From Arthrobacter oryzae (lineage in GTDB: Bacteria > Actinomycetota > Actinomycetes > Actinomycetales > Micrococcaceae), in contig NZ_JAUSSM010000001.1 in the NCBI RefSeq assembly GCF_030812315.1, positions 62,001-126,000 on the forward strand: a stretch of DNA of 64,000 bases, in the 5' to 3' direction. Positions 56,275 to 64,000 of the stretch are shown here, piece after piece (positions within the stretch are counted from its first letter, which is position 1; every line of letters starts with the position of its first letter). The notes below the pieces were generated by a model. It searched no databases. It was not told where the DNA came from and was given only the letters and a program-made list of their open reading frames with translations. The translations under genes were made by a program, and so were the position numbers.

Positions 56275-58389
56275 GTGGCACAGGACGTGCTTACCGACCT
56301 TAGTAAGGTCCGCAACATCGGCATCATGGCCCACATTGATGCCGGCAAGACCACCACCACCGAGCGCATCCTGTTCTACACGGGTGTGAACCACAAGATC
56401 GGCGAAACGCACGACGGCGCTTCGACCACCGACTGGATGGAACAGGAAAAGGAACGCGGCATCACCATCACGTCTGCCGCCGTGACCTGCTTCTGGGACA
56501 ACAACCAGATCAACATCATCGACACCCCCGGCCACGTGGACTTCACCGTTGAGGTTGAGCGCTCACTGCGCGTCCTCGACGGCGCCGTCGCCGTGTTCGA
56601 CGGCAAGGAAGGCGTGGAGCCGCAGTCCGAGACTGTCTGGCGCCAGGCTGACAAGTACAACGTTCCGCGTATCTGTTTCGTCAACAAGATGGACAAGCTC
56701 GGCGCTGACTTCTACTTCACCGTCGACACCATCATCGGCCGCCTCGGCGCGAAGCCGCTGGTTATGCAGCTGCCGATCGGTGCCGAGAACGACTTCATTG
56801 GCGTCGTGGATCTCCTTGAGATGCGCGCACTGGTGTGGCCCGGCGATGCCAAGGGTGACGTCACCATGGGTGCCAAGTACGAGGTCCAGGAGATCCCCGC
56901 CGATCTCCAGGCCAAGGCTGAAGAGTACCGCGCAACGCTCATCGAGACCGTTGCCGAGGCTACCGAAGAGCTGATGGAGAAGTACCTCGAAGGTGAAGAA
57001 ATCACCGTCGATGAGCTCAAGGCCGGCATCCGCAAGATGACGATCAGCTCCGAGCTGTACCCGGTGTTCTGTGGTTCTGCCTTCAAGAACCGTGGCGTTC
57101 AGCCGATGCTCGATGCGGTCGTCGACTACCTGCCGAACCCGCTCGACGTCCCCCCGATGATCGGTCACGATCCTCGCGACGAAGAGAAGGAACTGACCCG
57201 CAAGCCGTCTTCCGAAGAGCCGTTCTCTGCACTGGCATTCAAGATCGCCGCGCACCCGTTCTTCGGCCAGCTCACCTTCATCCGCGTGTACTCCGGTCAC
57301 GTGGAAGCAGGCGCCCAGGTGGTTAACTCCACCAAGGGCAAGAAGGAGCGCATCGGCAAGCTGTTCCAGATGCACGCCAACAAGGAAATGCCCGTTGAGG
57401 GCGCTACCGCCGGCCACATCTACGCAGCCATCGGTCTGAAGGACACCACCACGGGCGACACCCTGTGCGACTCCAGCAACCAGATCGTCCTCGAGTCCAT
57501 GAGCTTCCCGGAGCCCGTGATCTCGGTTGCCATCGAGCCGAACACCAAGGGTGACCAGGAGAAGCTCTCCACGGCCATCCAGAAGCTCTCCGCTGAGGAC
57601 CCGACCTTCCAGGTCTCCCTCAACGAAGACACCGGCCAGACCATCATCGCCGGCATGGGCGAGCTCCACCTGGACATCCTGGTGGACCGCATGCGCCGCG
57701 AATTCAAGGTCGAGGCAAACGTTGGCAAGCCGCAGGTTGCTTACCGCGAGACCATCAAGCGTGCTGTAGAGCGTCACGACTACACGCACAAGAAGCAGAC
57801 CGGTGGTTCCGGCCAGTTCGCAAAGATCCAGATTGCGATCGAGCCGTTGGACACTTCCGACGGCGAGCTGTACGAGTTCGAGAACAAGGTCACTGGTGGC
57901 CGTATCCCGCGCGAATACATTCCGTCTGTTGATGCAGGTATCCAGGATGCACTGAACGACGGCGTCCTGGCTGGCTACCCGGTTGTCGGCATCAAGGCCA
58001 CGCTGATTGACGGCGCGTACCACGATGTTGACTCCTCGGAAATGGCGTTCAAGATCGCTGGCCGTATGGCTTTCAAGGAAGCCGCACGCAAGGCGAACCC
58101 CATCCTGCTTGAACCGCTGATGGATGTCGAGGTCCGCACCCCTGAGGAATACATGGGTGAAGTTATTGGTGACCTCAACTCCCGTCGTGGCCAGATGCAG
58201 TCCATGGAGGATGCTCAGGGCGTCAAGGTTATCCGCGCACACGTCCCGCTGTCCGGCATGTTCGGCTACATCGGCGACCTGCGTTCAAAGACCCAGGGCC
58301 GCGCTGTGTACTCCATGACGTTCCACAGCTACGCCGAGGTCCCGAAGGCATTTGCCGACGAGATCATCCAGAAGACCCGCGGCGAGTAG
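56275..58389 (+). CDS. fusA: Elongation factor G
   Basis: 704 aa from GTG. G1 [16 protein letters not shown]3 [17 protein letters not shown]4 [10 protein letters not shown], domain II, domain III ([18 protein letters not shown]), domain IV tip with [16 protein letters not shown], domain V with [18 protein letters not shown]. Full-length translocase; single copy in this window. AAAGGGAGACCCC precedes the start. Confidence 0.98.
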   Translation: MAQDVLTDLSKVRNIGIMAHIDAGKTTTTERILFYTGVNHKIGETHDGASTTDWMEQEKERGITITSAAVTCFWDNNQINIIDTPGHVDFTVEVERSLRVLDGAVAVFDGKEGVEPQSETVWRQADKYNVPRICFVNKMDKLGADFYFTVDTIIGRLGAKPLVMQLPIGAENDFIGVVDLLEMRALVWPGDAKGDVTMGAKYEVQEIPADLQAKAEEYRATLIETVAEATEELMEKYLEGEEITVDELKAGIRKMTISSELYPVFCGSAFKNRGVQPMLDAVVDYLPNPLDVPPMIGHDPRDEEKELTRKPSSEEPFSALAFKIAAHPFFGQLTFIRVYSGHVEAGAQVVNSTKGKKERIGKLFQMHANKEMPVEGATAGHIYAAIGLKDTTTGDTLCDSSNQIVLESMSFPEPVISVAIEPNTKGDQEKLSTAIQKLSAEDPTFQVSLNEDTGQTIIAGMGELHLDILVDRMRREFKVEANVGKPQVAYRETIKRAVERHDYTHKKQTGGSGQFAKIQIAIEPLDTSDGELYEFENKVTGGRIPREYIPSVDAGIQDALNDGVLAGYPVVGIKATLIDGAYHDVDSSEMAFKIAGRMAFKEAARKANPILLEPLMDVEVRTPEEYMGEVIGDLNSRRGQMQSMEDAQGVKVIRAHVPLSGMFGYIGDLRSKTQGRAVYSMTFHSYAEVPKAFADEIIQKTRGE

Positions 58390-58416
58390 TCCACCGGACT
58401 TTCAAAGCGACAAACT

Positions 58417-58448
58417 CGGGTGCGTTTCCGAATTCGGAAACTAGCCCG
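58417..58448. other. Perfect palindrome in the fusA-tuf gap
   Basis: GTTTCCGAATTCGGAAAC (58424-58441) is a perfect 18-bp palindrome, extended by CGGG..CCCG. As RNA it is an 11-bp stem with AATT loop; as DNA it could be an operator. Between fusA and the tuf promoter. Confidence 0.75.
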
Positions 58449-58577
58449 GTGCAGGTGGCCGATACCAGGCCAGATGCAATCCGGTCATAACCGGGTGCCG
58501 GCCATCTGCGCGAACAGGCTCGAGGGACTAGTATTAGTTCCTGAATCTGCAATTTCACCAATCCAAAGCCCCCCAAG

Positions 58578-58583
58578 TAGACT
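58578..58583 (+). promoter_or_regulatory. -10 hexamer of tuf
   Basis: TAGACT about 69 bp before the tuf start, identical to the -10 of the tRNA-Trp and rpsL promoters. The -35 is not clear (TTTCAC at 58553 gives an over-long spacer). Confidence 0.4.
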
Positions 58584-58652
58584 TACTGAAGTTTCGGCCG
58601 CGACAAGCGCGACTGAAGGGTAAGTCATTTGAAAACGTTCTAGGAGGAACCT

Positions 58653-59843
58653 GTGGCAAAGGCAAAGTTCGAGCGGACTAAGCCGCACGTTAACATCGGT
58701 ACCATTGGTCACGTTGACCACGGTAAGACGACGTTGACGGCCGCCATTTCCAAGGTGCTGTACGACAAGTACCCGACTCTCAACGAGAAGCGTGACTTCG
58801 CGTCGATTGACTCTGCTCCCGAAGAGCGTCAGCGCGGCATTACCATCAACATCTCCCACGTTGAGTACCAGACCGAGAAGCGCCACTACGCACACGTAGA
58901 CGCTCCGGGTCACGCTGACTACATCAAGAACATGATCACCGGCGCTGCTCAGATGGACGGTGCAATCCTCGTGGTTGCCGCCACTGACGGCCCGATGGCT
59001 CAGACCCGCGAGCACGTTCTGCTCGCCCGCCAGGTTGGTGTTCCCTACCTGCTGGTGGCACTGAACAAGGCTGACATGGTCGATGACGAGGAACTCCTCG
59101 ACCTCGTTGAAATGGAAGTTCGTGAGCTCCTGAGCTCGCAGGGCTTCGATGGCGACGAAGCACCGGTCGTTCGCGTTTCCGGCCTCAAGGCACTGGAAGG
59201 CGACCCCGAGTGGGTCAAGTCCGTTGAGGACCTGATGGCTGCTGTCGACGAGTCTGTTCCGGACCCCGTACGTGACCGTGACAAGCCGTTCCTGATGCCG
59301 ATCGAAGACGTCTTCACGATCACCGGCCGTGGCACCGTTGTTACGGGCCGCGCCGAGCGTGGAACCCTCGCGATCAACTCTGAGGTCGAGATCGTCGGCA
59401 TCCGCCCGGTCCAGAAGACCACGGTTACCGGTATCGAGATGTTCCACAAGCAGCTCGACGAAGCATGGGCCGGCGAGAACTGTGGCCTCCTGCTCCGCGG
59501 TCTGAAGCGTGATGACGTAGAGCGTGGCCAGGTTGTCGTCAAGCCGGGTTCAATCACCCCGCACACCGACTTCGAGGCTAACGTCTACATCCTCTCCAAG
59601 GACGAAGGCGGACGTCACAACCCGTTCTACTCCAACTACCGCCCGCAGTTCTACTTCCGTACCACGGACGTAACCGGCGTTATCACCCTGCCGGAAGGCA
59701 CGGAAATGGTTATGCCCGGCGACAACACTGAGATGACCGTTGCGCTCATCCAGCCCATCGCCATGGAAGACGGCCTCGGCTTCGCAATCCGCGAAGGCGG
59801 CCGCACCGTTGGTTCGGGACGCGTCACCAAGATCATCAAGTAG
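58653..59843 (+). CDS. tuf: Elongation factor Tu
   Basis: 396 aa from GTG with AGGAGGAACC upstream. G1 [54 protein letters not shown], domains II-III with [20 protein letters not shown] and [12 protein letters not shown]. Delivers aminoacyl-tRNA. Followed by a strong terminator. Confidence 0.98.
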   Translation: MAKAKFERTKPHVNIGTIGHVDHGKTTLTAAISKVLYDKYPTLNEKRDFASIDSAPEERQRGITINISHVEYQTEKRHYAHVDAPGHADYIKNMITGAAQMDGAILVVAATDGPMAQTREHVLLARQVGVPYLLVALNKADMVDDEELLDLVEMEVRELLSSQGFDGDEAPVVRVSGLKALEGDPEWVKSVEDLMAAVDESVPDPVRDRDKPFLMPIEDVFTITGRGTVVTGRAERGTLAINSEVEIVGIRPVQKTTVTGIEMFHKQLDEAWAGENCGLLLRGLKRDDVERGQVVVKPGSITPHTDFEANVYILSKDEGGRHNPFYSNYRPQFYFRTTDVTGVITLPEGTEMVMPGDNTEMTVALIQPIAMEDGLGFAIREGGRTVGSGRVTKIIK

Positions 59844-59894
59844 TTTGATGATCAGGGATCAGCACGCCGTCTGACGGTCGTCTGATACTTATCA

Positions 59895-59932
59895 ACAGCC
59901 CCGCTGCGAATGTCGCAGCGGGGCTGTTTTTT
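59895..59932 (+). terminator. Terminator after tuf
   Basis: 15-bp perfect stem ACAGCCCCGCTGCGA / TCGCAGCGGGGCTGT with ATG loop, then TTTTTGC. Confidence 0.93.
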
Positions 59933-59938
59933 GCTATG

Positions 59939-59961
59939 ATTTATCCAATCGCTGGATAAAT
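59939..59961. promoter_or_regulatory. Perfect inverted repeat before the giant membrane protein
   Basis: ATTTATCCA - ATCGC - TGGATAAAT, 9-bp arms, 5-base spacer, 46 bp before the ATG. TATGAT at 59935-59940 overlaps it and could be the -10, a repressor-type arrangement. Confidence 0.6.
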
Positions 59962-60007
59962 TGCTGGGAAGCTTGCAGCTGCGGCGATGACACCGAAAGG
60001 AACCGAG

Positions 60008-63000
60008 ATGTGGTCCGCCTTCTTGACGCTTCTGCTCATCATTACCGCCGTTCTGTTGTTCGTCTCCCGGCATTCCATTCGCCAGTTGAAAGCAGGCGCC
60101 GGCGAGGCCTACCGGAACGGGTTCATGGCTGGCCACGTCCAAGGGTGGCATGACGCCACCATGGCTGCTCCGCTGCAGCCCCAGGTCACAGCCCAGGCCG
60201 CCACGCCGGCGCCAGCCGGCCCCGCGCTCGGCTGGCCCGAGTTTCCGGTGGCACCGGCACCGGCACCGGCACCGGCACCGGCACCGGCACTGGCACAGGA
60301 ACAGCCACTGTCAGCGGTGCCGGCCTTGATGCCGGACTGGGCCCCCGCGGCACCGGCTCAGCAGCCGTTCACCCACCTGCCGATGCCGGTCCGCCCAAAT
60401 GATGGGGCGGCGTTCGAGGAGCCGGCCTTAGCCGGGGCCCCGCCCGAGGAATCACCGGCCGAACTGTTGGCGCGCAAGGAGAAACGCGAGCGGCAGAACA
60501 TCAATGTCACGCTGTATGTTGCCAGTTTGCTGCTGGTGGCGGCAGGGGCACTCTTCGTGGGCACAAGCCTGCCGGCCGGGCTGCGTTTTGCCGGCGTTTG
60601 CCTCATCACAGTGTTCTTCTACGGCGCCGGATTTGCGCTCCACGCCAAGGTTCCGCGGCTGCGTCCTGCCGCCGTAGCGTTCACCGGAACCGGCCTTGCG
60701 TTGGTCCCCGTCGCCGGCCTGGCAATGTATTACTTTGCCGTGCAGGACGGGCCCCTCGCCTGGCTCCTGACCTCCGTCGTTGGAACGCTGGCCTACGTCG
60801 CTGCCGCCATACGGCTCGAAAGCCGGGTGCTGGCGTACCTGTCCCTCACGTTTGTGGTTTCGACGGCGTGGTCCGGAGTTTCCGTTCTCGGTGCTTCGCT
60901 CGTATGGTACTTCGCGGCCATGATCGGCTTCGCGGCGGCGATGACGTTGGTAACTCTGGCGAGGCCGCGCTGGGTTCCGCCCCTGTTCCTGCGCCCCGTC
61001 ATGCTCCTTGACCCGTTCGTGGTTCCCGCCGTGGCCCTCGCGGCAACGATTCTGCCGTTGCGTTTGGACCGCGGCGAGTTCGCGCTGATCATGGCACTCT
61101 GCGGAACGTACTTCGCGCTGGCGGCTGCCACGCCGTCTGCCGGGCACCGTCTGCTGAAGACCTATGGTGCCCGACTGGCGATCACAATTGCGGCATCCGC
61201 GTGGGCCTGGCACCTTACCGGTAGTTTCACCTGGTGCCTTGTAACGGCCGGGTTTCTGCTGGCCCTGCAATCGGTGGTGACGGCCGCGTCGGCGGCCACG
61301 CTGCAACGGTGGTGTCCTGCCCGGGAGGGAGAAAAGCACTGGCGGGCTGACTCGCTCTACACCTTTGGAAGCCAACTTCTGTTGGTCGTGCTCATGCTGC
61401 TGCCAGCACCCGGCAGCCAGGACGGCCTGCTGCTCTGGGCGGTGCTTGCCAGCGTAGCCACCGGCATGATTATTGCGGTGAAAGCGGGGGAAGCTGCTGA
61501 ATGGGCACCACCGGCGGCGCTGGCCACGGGCATCATCGCAGGCGTACAGCTGGGGCCATGGCTGGTCCTGAACCTTTTGGCGGCTGGACTGCTGTTTTGG
61601 GCTGTGCGGGCGGCGGGCGCCCGTTCACCGCTACGCTCCTACTTCATCCTGTCTGCGCGGATAGCGGGCACGTTGGCCGTCCCGGCTCTGACCTCCGCCC
61701 TGATGGAGGGGAGCCAGGAAGCACTTTCTGGAGCCATCTTTGCCCTGTCGCTGGCCCTCGTTCTACAGCAGCTTGCCTCGGCGGCCGCAGAGCGGGCCGG
61801 CGCCGGGGTCCTCGTCCCCATGCCCACGCTTGTCGGGTTTACTGCCGCCGGAATCGTTGGCCTTGTGGCGCTGTCCGTCACGGATTCCACGGCAGGGAAA
61901 CTACTCTTGGCCATCGCCCTTGTGGTCCAGCTCGTGGCTTCGCTGGCGGGAGGTTTGATCCTGTTTCCGCGTCTCGGCGTGGGCGTTGCATGGCAACCGG
62001 CAGCTGCGGAGGCGTTGCCCCTGGCAGTCTCGGCGACTGTTGCATTGACGGCCTACACGAGTGTCTCGCTGGGAATGGGCAACGGCGTCCTGCTGCTCGT
62101 GGTCCTCTATCTTGGCGTCTCGGCGCTACGCTCAACCGTCGTCATCCGGCGTTGGACTTACTGGTGGACGGCCAGGGCCGGGGCAACGCTCCTGTTGGTG
62201 CTGGCCTACGGCCAGCTCCAGGAATCCATAGGGCCGGTGTTGTTCGGCGGCCAGGAAATCTCGCTCGCCACGGTCCTGATCGTAGCTTTGGGTGCTCAGC
62301 TCGTGTTCCCGCTTGCCGCCGCGGTACGCGACCGCGCTCCGGACGCGGTGGTGGCCGACGTCGCCCTGGTTTTGATGCTGCAGACTGCCACCTTGGCGGC
62401 GGGCCTGATTCTGCCGCACACGACGACTAGCGAGGGAACATGGGACTGGCAACGAACCCTCACCATCACCGTTATGGCCCTCAGCGCAGTGGCGTCCGGG
62501 TACGTGTTCCGGGATCTGGCGGCAGCAGCAGCTTTTGCACCGTCGATGCTGGCGGTACTGCTTGTCTGCAGCGGAGGCCGCCTGTCCGACGTCGAACTTG
62601 TGCTTGGCATCTTCGCAGCCTTCAGCGCCGCCATGGTGGTTGCGGTGGGACCGCGGCAGGCGAAAGGCGCGTACTTCGCCGCGGCGCGCCTGCTGACAGC
62701 GGCGCTTGCAATGGTTTTCAGCTTCGACATCACGGCGTCCGGCACGGCAGTGTCACTGACCTTCGCCGGCGTGCTGGCCTTCCAGCACGTCGTCCGCTGG
62801 TTCATGCGGCACCGGCTGGAACAGGTACCGTTCCAGGACGCCGCAGTTTGGCTGACCCTTGGCGCGCAGGCAGTCCTGCCCGCGCTCTATGTGATCCAGG
62901 GCGGCGGAGCCTCTGCCATCTACGCGGCCGAGGGCGGGCGGGGAGTTGTCCTCCTGGAGCTACTGCTGCTTCTGCTGGGTGCGGTTGCCGCCCATCGGCT

Positions 63001-64000
63001 GTTCGCGGCACGCGGGGCGCACTACCTGTGCGTGTACGGCGGCGTGTTTGCGGTGGTGGCATCGGGACCGGCACTGCAGTTCGGGGCAGGAACTGCTCTC
63101 GCGGCGCCGCTTCTGAGCTGGGACGGCGTCCCGCTGGCCCTTTTGGCTGCATCACTCGCCTTCAACGTCGCTGGGATCCGACGGCGTCGGCTCACCGATG
63201 CTTCGCCCGAAGCCGGCGTGGACCGCTGGTTCTGGCTGGCCGGGGCTGCTGTTCCCGCCCTCACCGCCGGACTTGCCGCCGGCCAGGCCGCGGACTGGAT
63301 CTCCGGCGTCACACTACTGGTGCTGGCCGCCACCGGGTTTACTGCATCGCACGTGGAACGCAAACCGCTGCTGTATCCGCCGGCCGCAGCGCTCGTCCTA
63401 ACAGGTGCCACCCTCGTTGCCGTCACCGTGTTCCGGGGCGCCAAGGGGGAGTGGGGGGCCTACCTGCCATGGCTGGCCGGATGCGGGTTGGCAGCACTCG
63501 TTCTCTACGGTGCCAGCTTCGCGCTCAGGGACCAGGATGGGGTGCGGCGGCGGACGCTGGTCTCCGCAGCGGCGCTCGGGCTGGCCACAGCTGCCGTGGC
63601 CGGCATGTTGCGCGATGCCACATCACTGACGGCGGCGCTCCTCGTGGCCGCAACCGTGGCCGTGGTTGTGCGGGAAGTTCCGGTCCGGGCGCGGAGGGTG
63701 ACTCTCGAGATTGGCGCGTTCCTGGTGACGGTTGCTCTGCAGCGTGCAGTCCTCATCACGGACGGCCGCCTACAGGAGCCGTTCTGGGCGGTGCAGTGGT
63801 ACGTCCTGTTGGCCGCAGCCCTGGCCGCGCTGCGCTTTGCTGCCGGATTCCGGCCGGCGGGCCGGATGCTCCTGGGGTCGGGCGCCGCATTGCTTGGCCT
63901 GAGCGGGCTGGGGATTCTGTTCGGGGGATCCGGAAGTCAGCAGCTGTGGGTCCTGGCCGTTCACGCTGCACTGCTGCTGTCAGGACTGCTCATCGGAGAA
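60008..64000 (+). CDS. Giant polytopic membrane protein, 5' part (at least 1331 aa)
   Basis: Open from ATG (AAAGGA upstream) to the window edge with no stop in the stretches I checked. An N-terminal TM helix, a Pro/Ala-rich linker of about 120 residues with six GCACCG copies encoding (AP)n, then KREKRERQNINVTLYVASLL -like start of a long series of helices (more than 25 seen). It resembles actinobacterial SCO7613-type multi-TM proteins in general look; no enzymatic motif is recognised. Function unknown, end not in window. Confidence 0.7.
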   Translation, partial: MWSAFLTLLLIITAVLLFVSRHSIRQLKAGAGEAYRNGFMAGHVQGWHDATMAAPLQPQVTAQAATPAPAGPALGWPEFPVAPAPAPAPAPAPALAQEQPLSAVPALMPDWAPAAPAQQPFTHLPMPVRPNDGAAFEEPALAGAPPEESPAELLARKEKRERQNINVTLYVASLLLVAAGALFVGTSLPAGLRFAGVCLITVFFYGAGFALHAKVPRLRPAAVAFTGTGLALVPVAGLAMYYFAVQDGPLAWLLTSVVGTLAYVAAAIRLESRVLAYLSLTFVVSTAWSGVSVLGASLVWYFAAMIGFAAAMTLVTLARPRWVPPLFLRPVMLLDPFVVPAVALAATILPLRLDRGEFALIMALCGTYFALAAATPSAGHRLLKTYGARLAITIAASAWAWHLTGSFTWCLVTAGFLLALQSVVTAASAATLQRWCPAREGEKHWRADSLYTFGSQLLLVVLMLLPAPGSQDGLLLWAVLASVATGMIIAVKAGEAAEWAPPAALATGIIAGVQLGPWLVLNLLAAGLLFWAVRAAGARSPLRSYFILSARIAGTLAVPALTSALMEGSQEALSGAIFALSLALVLQQLASAAAERAGAGVLVPMPTLVGFTAAGIVGLVALSVTDSTAGKLLLAIALVVQLVASLAGGLILFPRLGVGVAWQPAAAEALPLAVSATVALTAYTSVSLGMGNGVLLLVVLYLGVSALRSTVVIRRWTYWWTARAGATLLLVLAYGQLQESIGPVLFGGQEISLATVLIVALGAQLVFPLAAAVRDRAPDAVVADVALVLMLQTATLAAGLILPHTTTSEGTWDWQRTLTITVMALSAVASGYVFRDLAAAAAFAPSMLAVLLVCSGGRLSDVELVLGIFAAFSAAMVVAVGPRQAKGAYFAAARLLTAALAMVFSFDITASGTAVSLTFAGVLAFQHVVRWFMRHRLEQVPFQDAAVWLTLGAQAVLPALYVIQGGGASAIYAAEGGRGVVLLELLLLLLGAVAAHRLFAARGAHYLCVYGGVFAVVASGPALQFGAGTALAAPLLSWDGVPLALLAASLAFNVAGIRRRRLTDASPEAGVDRWFWLAGAAVPALTAGLAAGQAADWISGVTLLVLAATGFTASHVERKPLLYPPAAALVLTGATLVAVTVFRGAKGEWGAYLPWLAGCGLAALVLYGASFALRDQDGVRRRTLVSAAALGLATAAVAGMLRDATSLTAALLVAATVAVVVREVPVRARRVTLEIGAFLVTVALQRAVLITDGRLQEPFWAVQWYVLLAAALAALRFAAGFRPAGRMLLGSGAALLGLSGLGILFGGSGSQQLWVLAVHAALLLSGLLIGE
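60251..60292 (+). repeat. Hexamer tandem repeat (GCACCG)6-7 in the membrane protein gene
   Basis: Six exact GCACCG copies plus GCACTG encode alternating Ala-Pro in the linker. Unit length keeps the frame, so length may vary between strains. Confidence 0.92.

Noticed and set aside
60251..60292. Possible CRISPR-like or VNTR array
   Set aside because: Only a 6-bp coding repeat (Ala-Pro); no spacers. No CRISPR array was seen in the window.

Overview
This 64 kb window is chromosomal DNA of a high-GC actinobacterium, almost certainly an Arthrobacter/Pseudarthrobacter-type member of the Micrococcaceae. The basis is a mycothiol synthase gene (mshD), an actinobacterial GlnR regulator, GTG/TTG starts on many genes, several genes that look leaderless (a -10 hexamer six bases before the start codon), and protein sequences typical of that family. 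The assignment to genus is inference.

Layout. 1-4.8 kb: end of a two-subunit MaoC dehydratase, an MFS exporter, murB, a small membrane protein and a winged-helix (HTH_42) protein. 4.8-8.6 kb (minus): asd, then a cluster headed by a WXG-type putative type VII secretion substrate with four unrecognised partners, three of them membrane proteins. 8.7-12.4 kb (minus): a tightly overlapping five-gene unit (membrane protein, GntR regulator, thyA, folA, small membrane protein) behind a 12-12-12 inverted repeat. 12.4-16.8 kb (minus): MutT1-like Nudix/phosphatase fusion, ppk, mshD. 16.98-21.74 kb: an acquired island of IS fragments, a broken hydrolase, an SDR, an FAD-dependent reductase and a divergent TetR regulator. 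Its ends are inverted copies of an IS3-type terminus, and it appears to sit in the loop of a terminator hairpin between mshD and glnR. 21.8-29.9 kb: glnR, small membrane proteins, nitrobindin-like protein, flavodoxin-family protein, ygfZ, ankyrin protein, padR plus MFS exporter, GNAT. 30-35.8 kb: pfkA and a PspC/LiaFSR-like envelope-stress locus. 35.9-37.2 kb: an aminotransferase.

37.3-59.9 kb is the core information-processing block: tRNA-Trp, secE, nusG, rplK, rplA, three tandem double-GNAT paralogues, L10 leader, rplJ, rplL, ybaK, thiolase, rpoB, rpoC, rpsL, rpsG, fusA, tuf. The window ends inside a giant polytopic membrane protein (60008 onward) with an inverted repeat in front of it.

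The most unusual signals lie between genes. There are three families of intergenic palindromes: two copies of a 24-26 bp arm family, one composite BIME-like array and one 22-bp arm palindrome. A candidate small RNA with its own promoter lies between mshD and the island, with its terminator apparently split by the island. Strong uncharacterised hairpins occur in the rpoB-rpoC, rpsG-fusA and fusA-tuf gaps, and there are several candidate operators. I found no CRISPR array, rRNA gene, prophage or replication origin.
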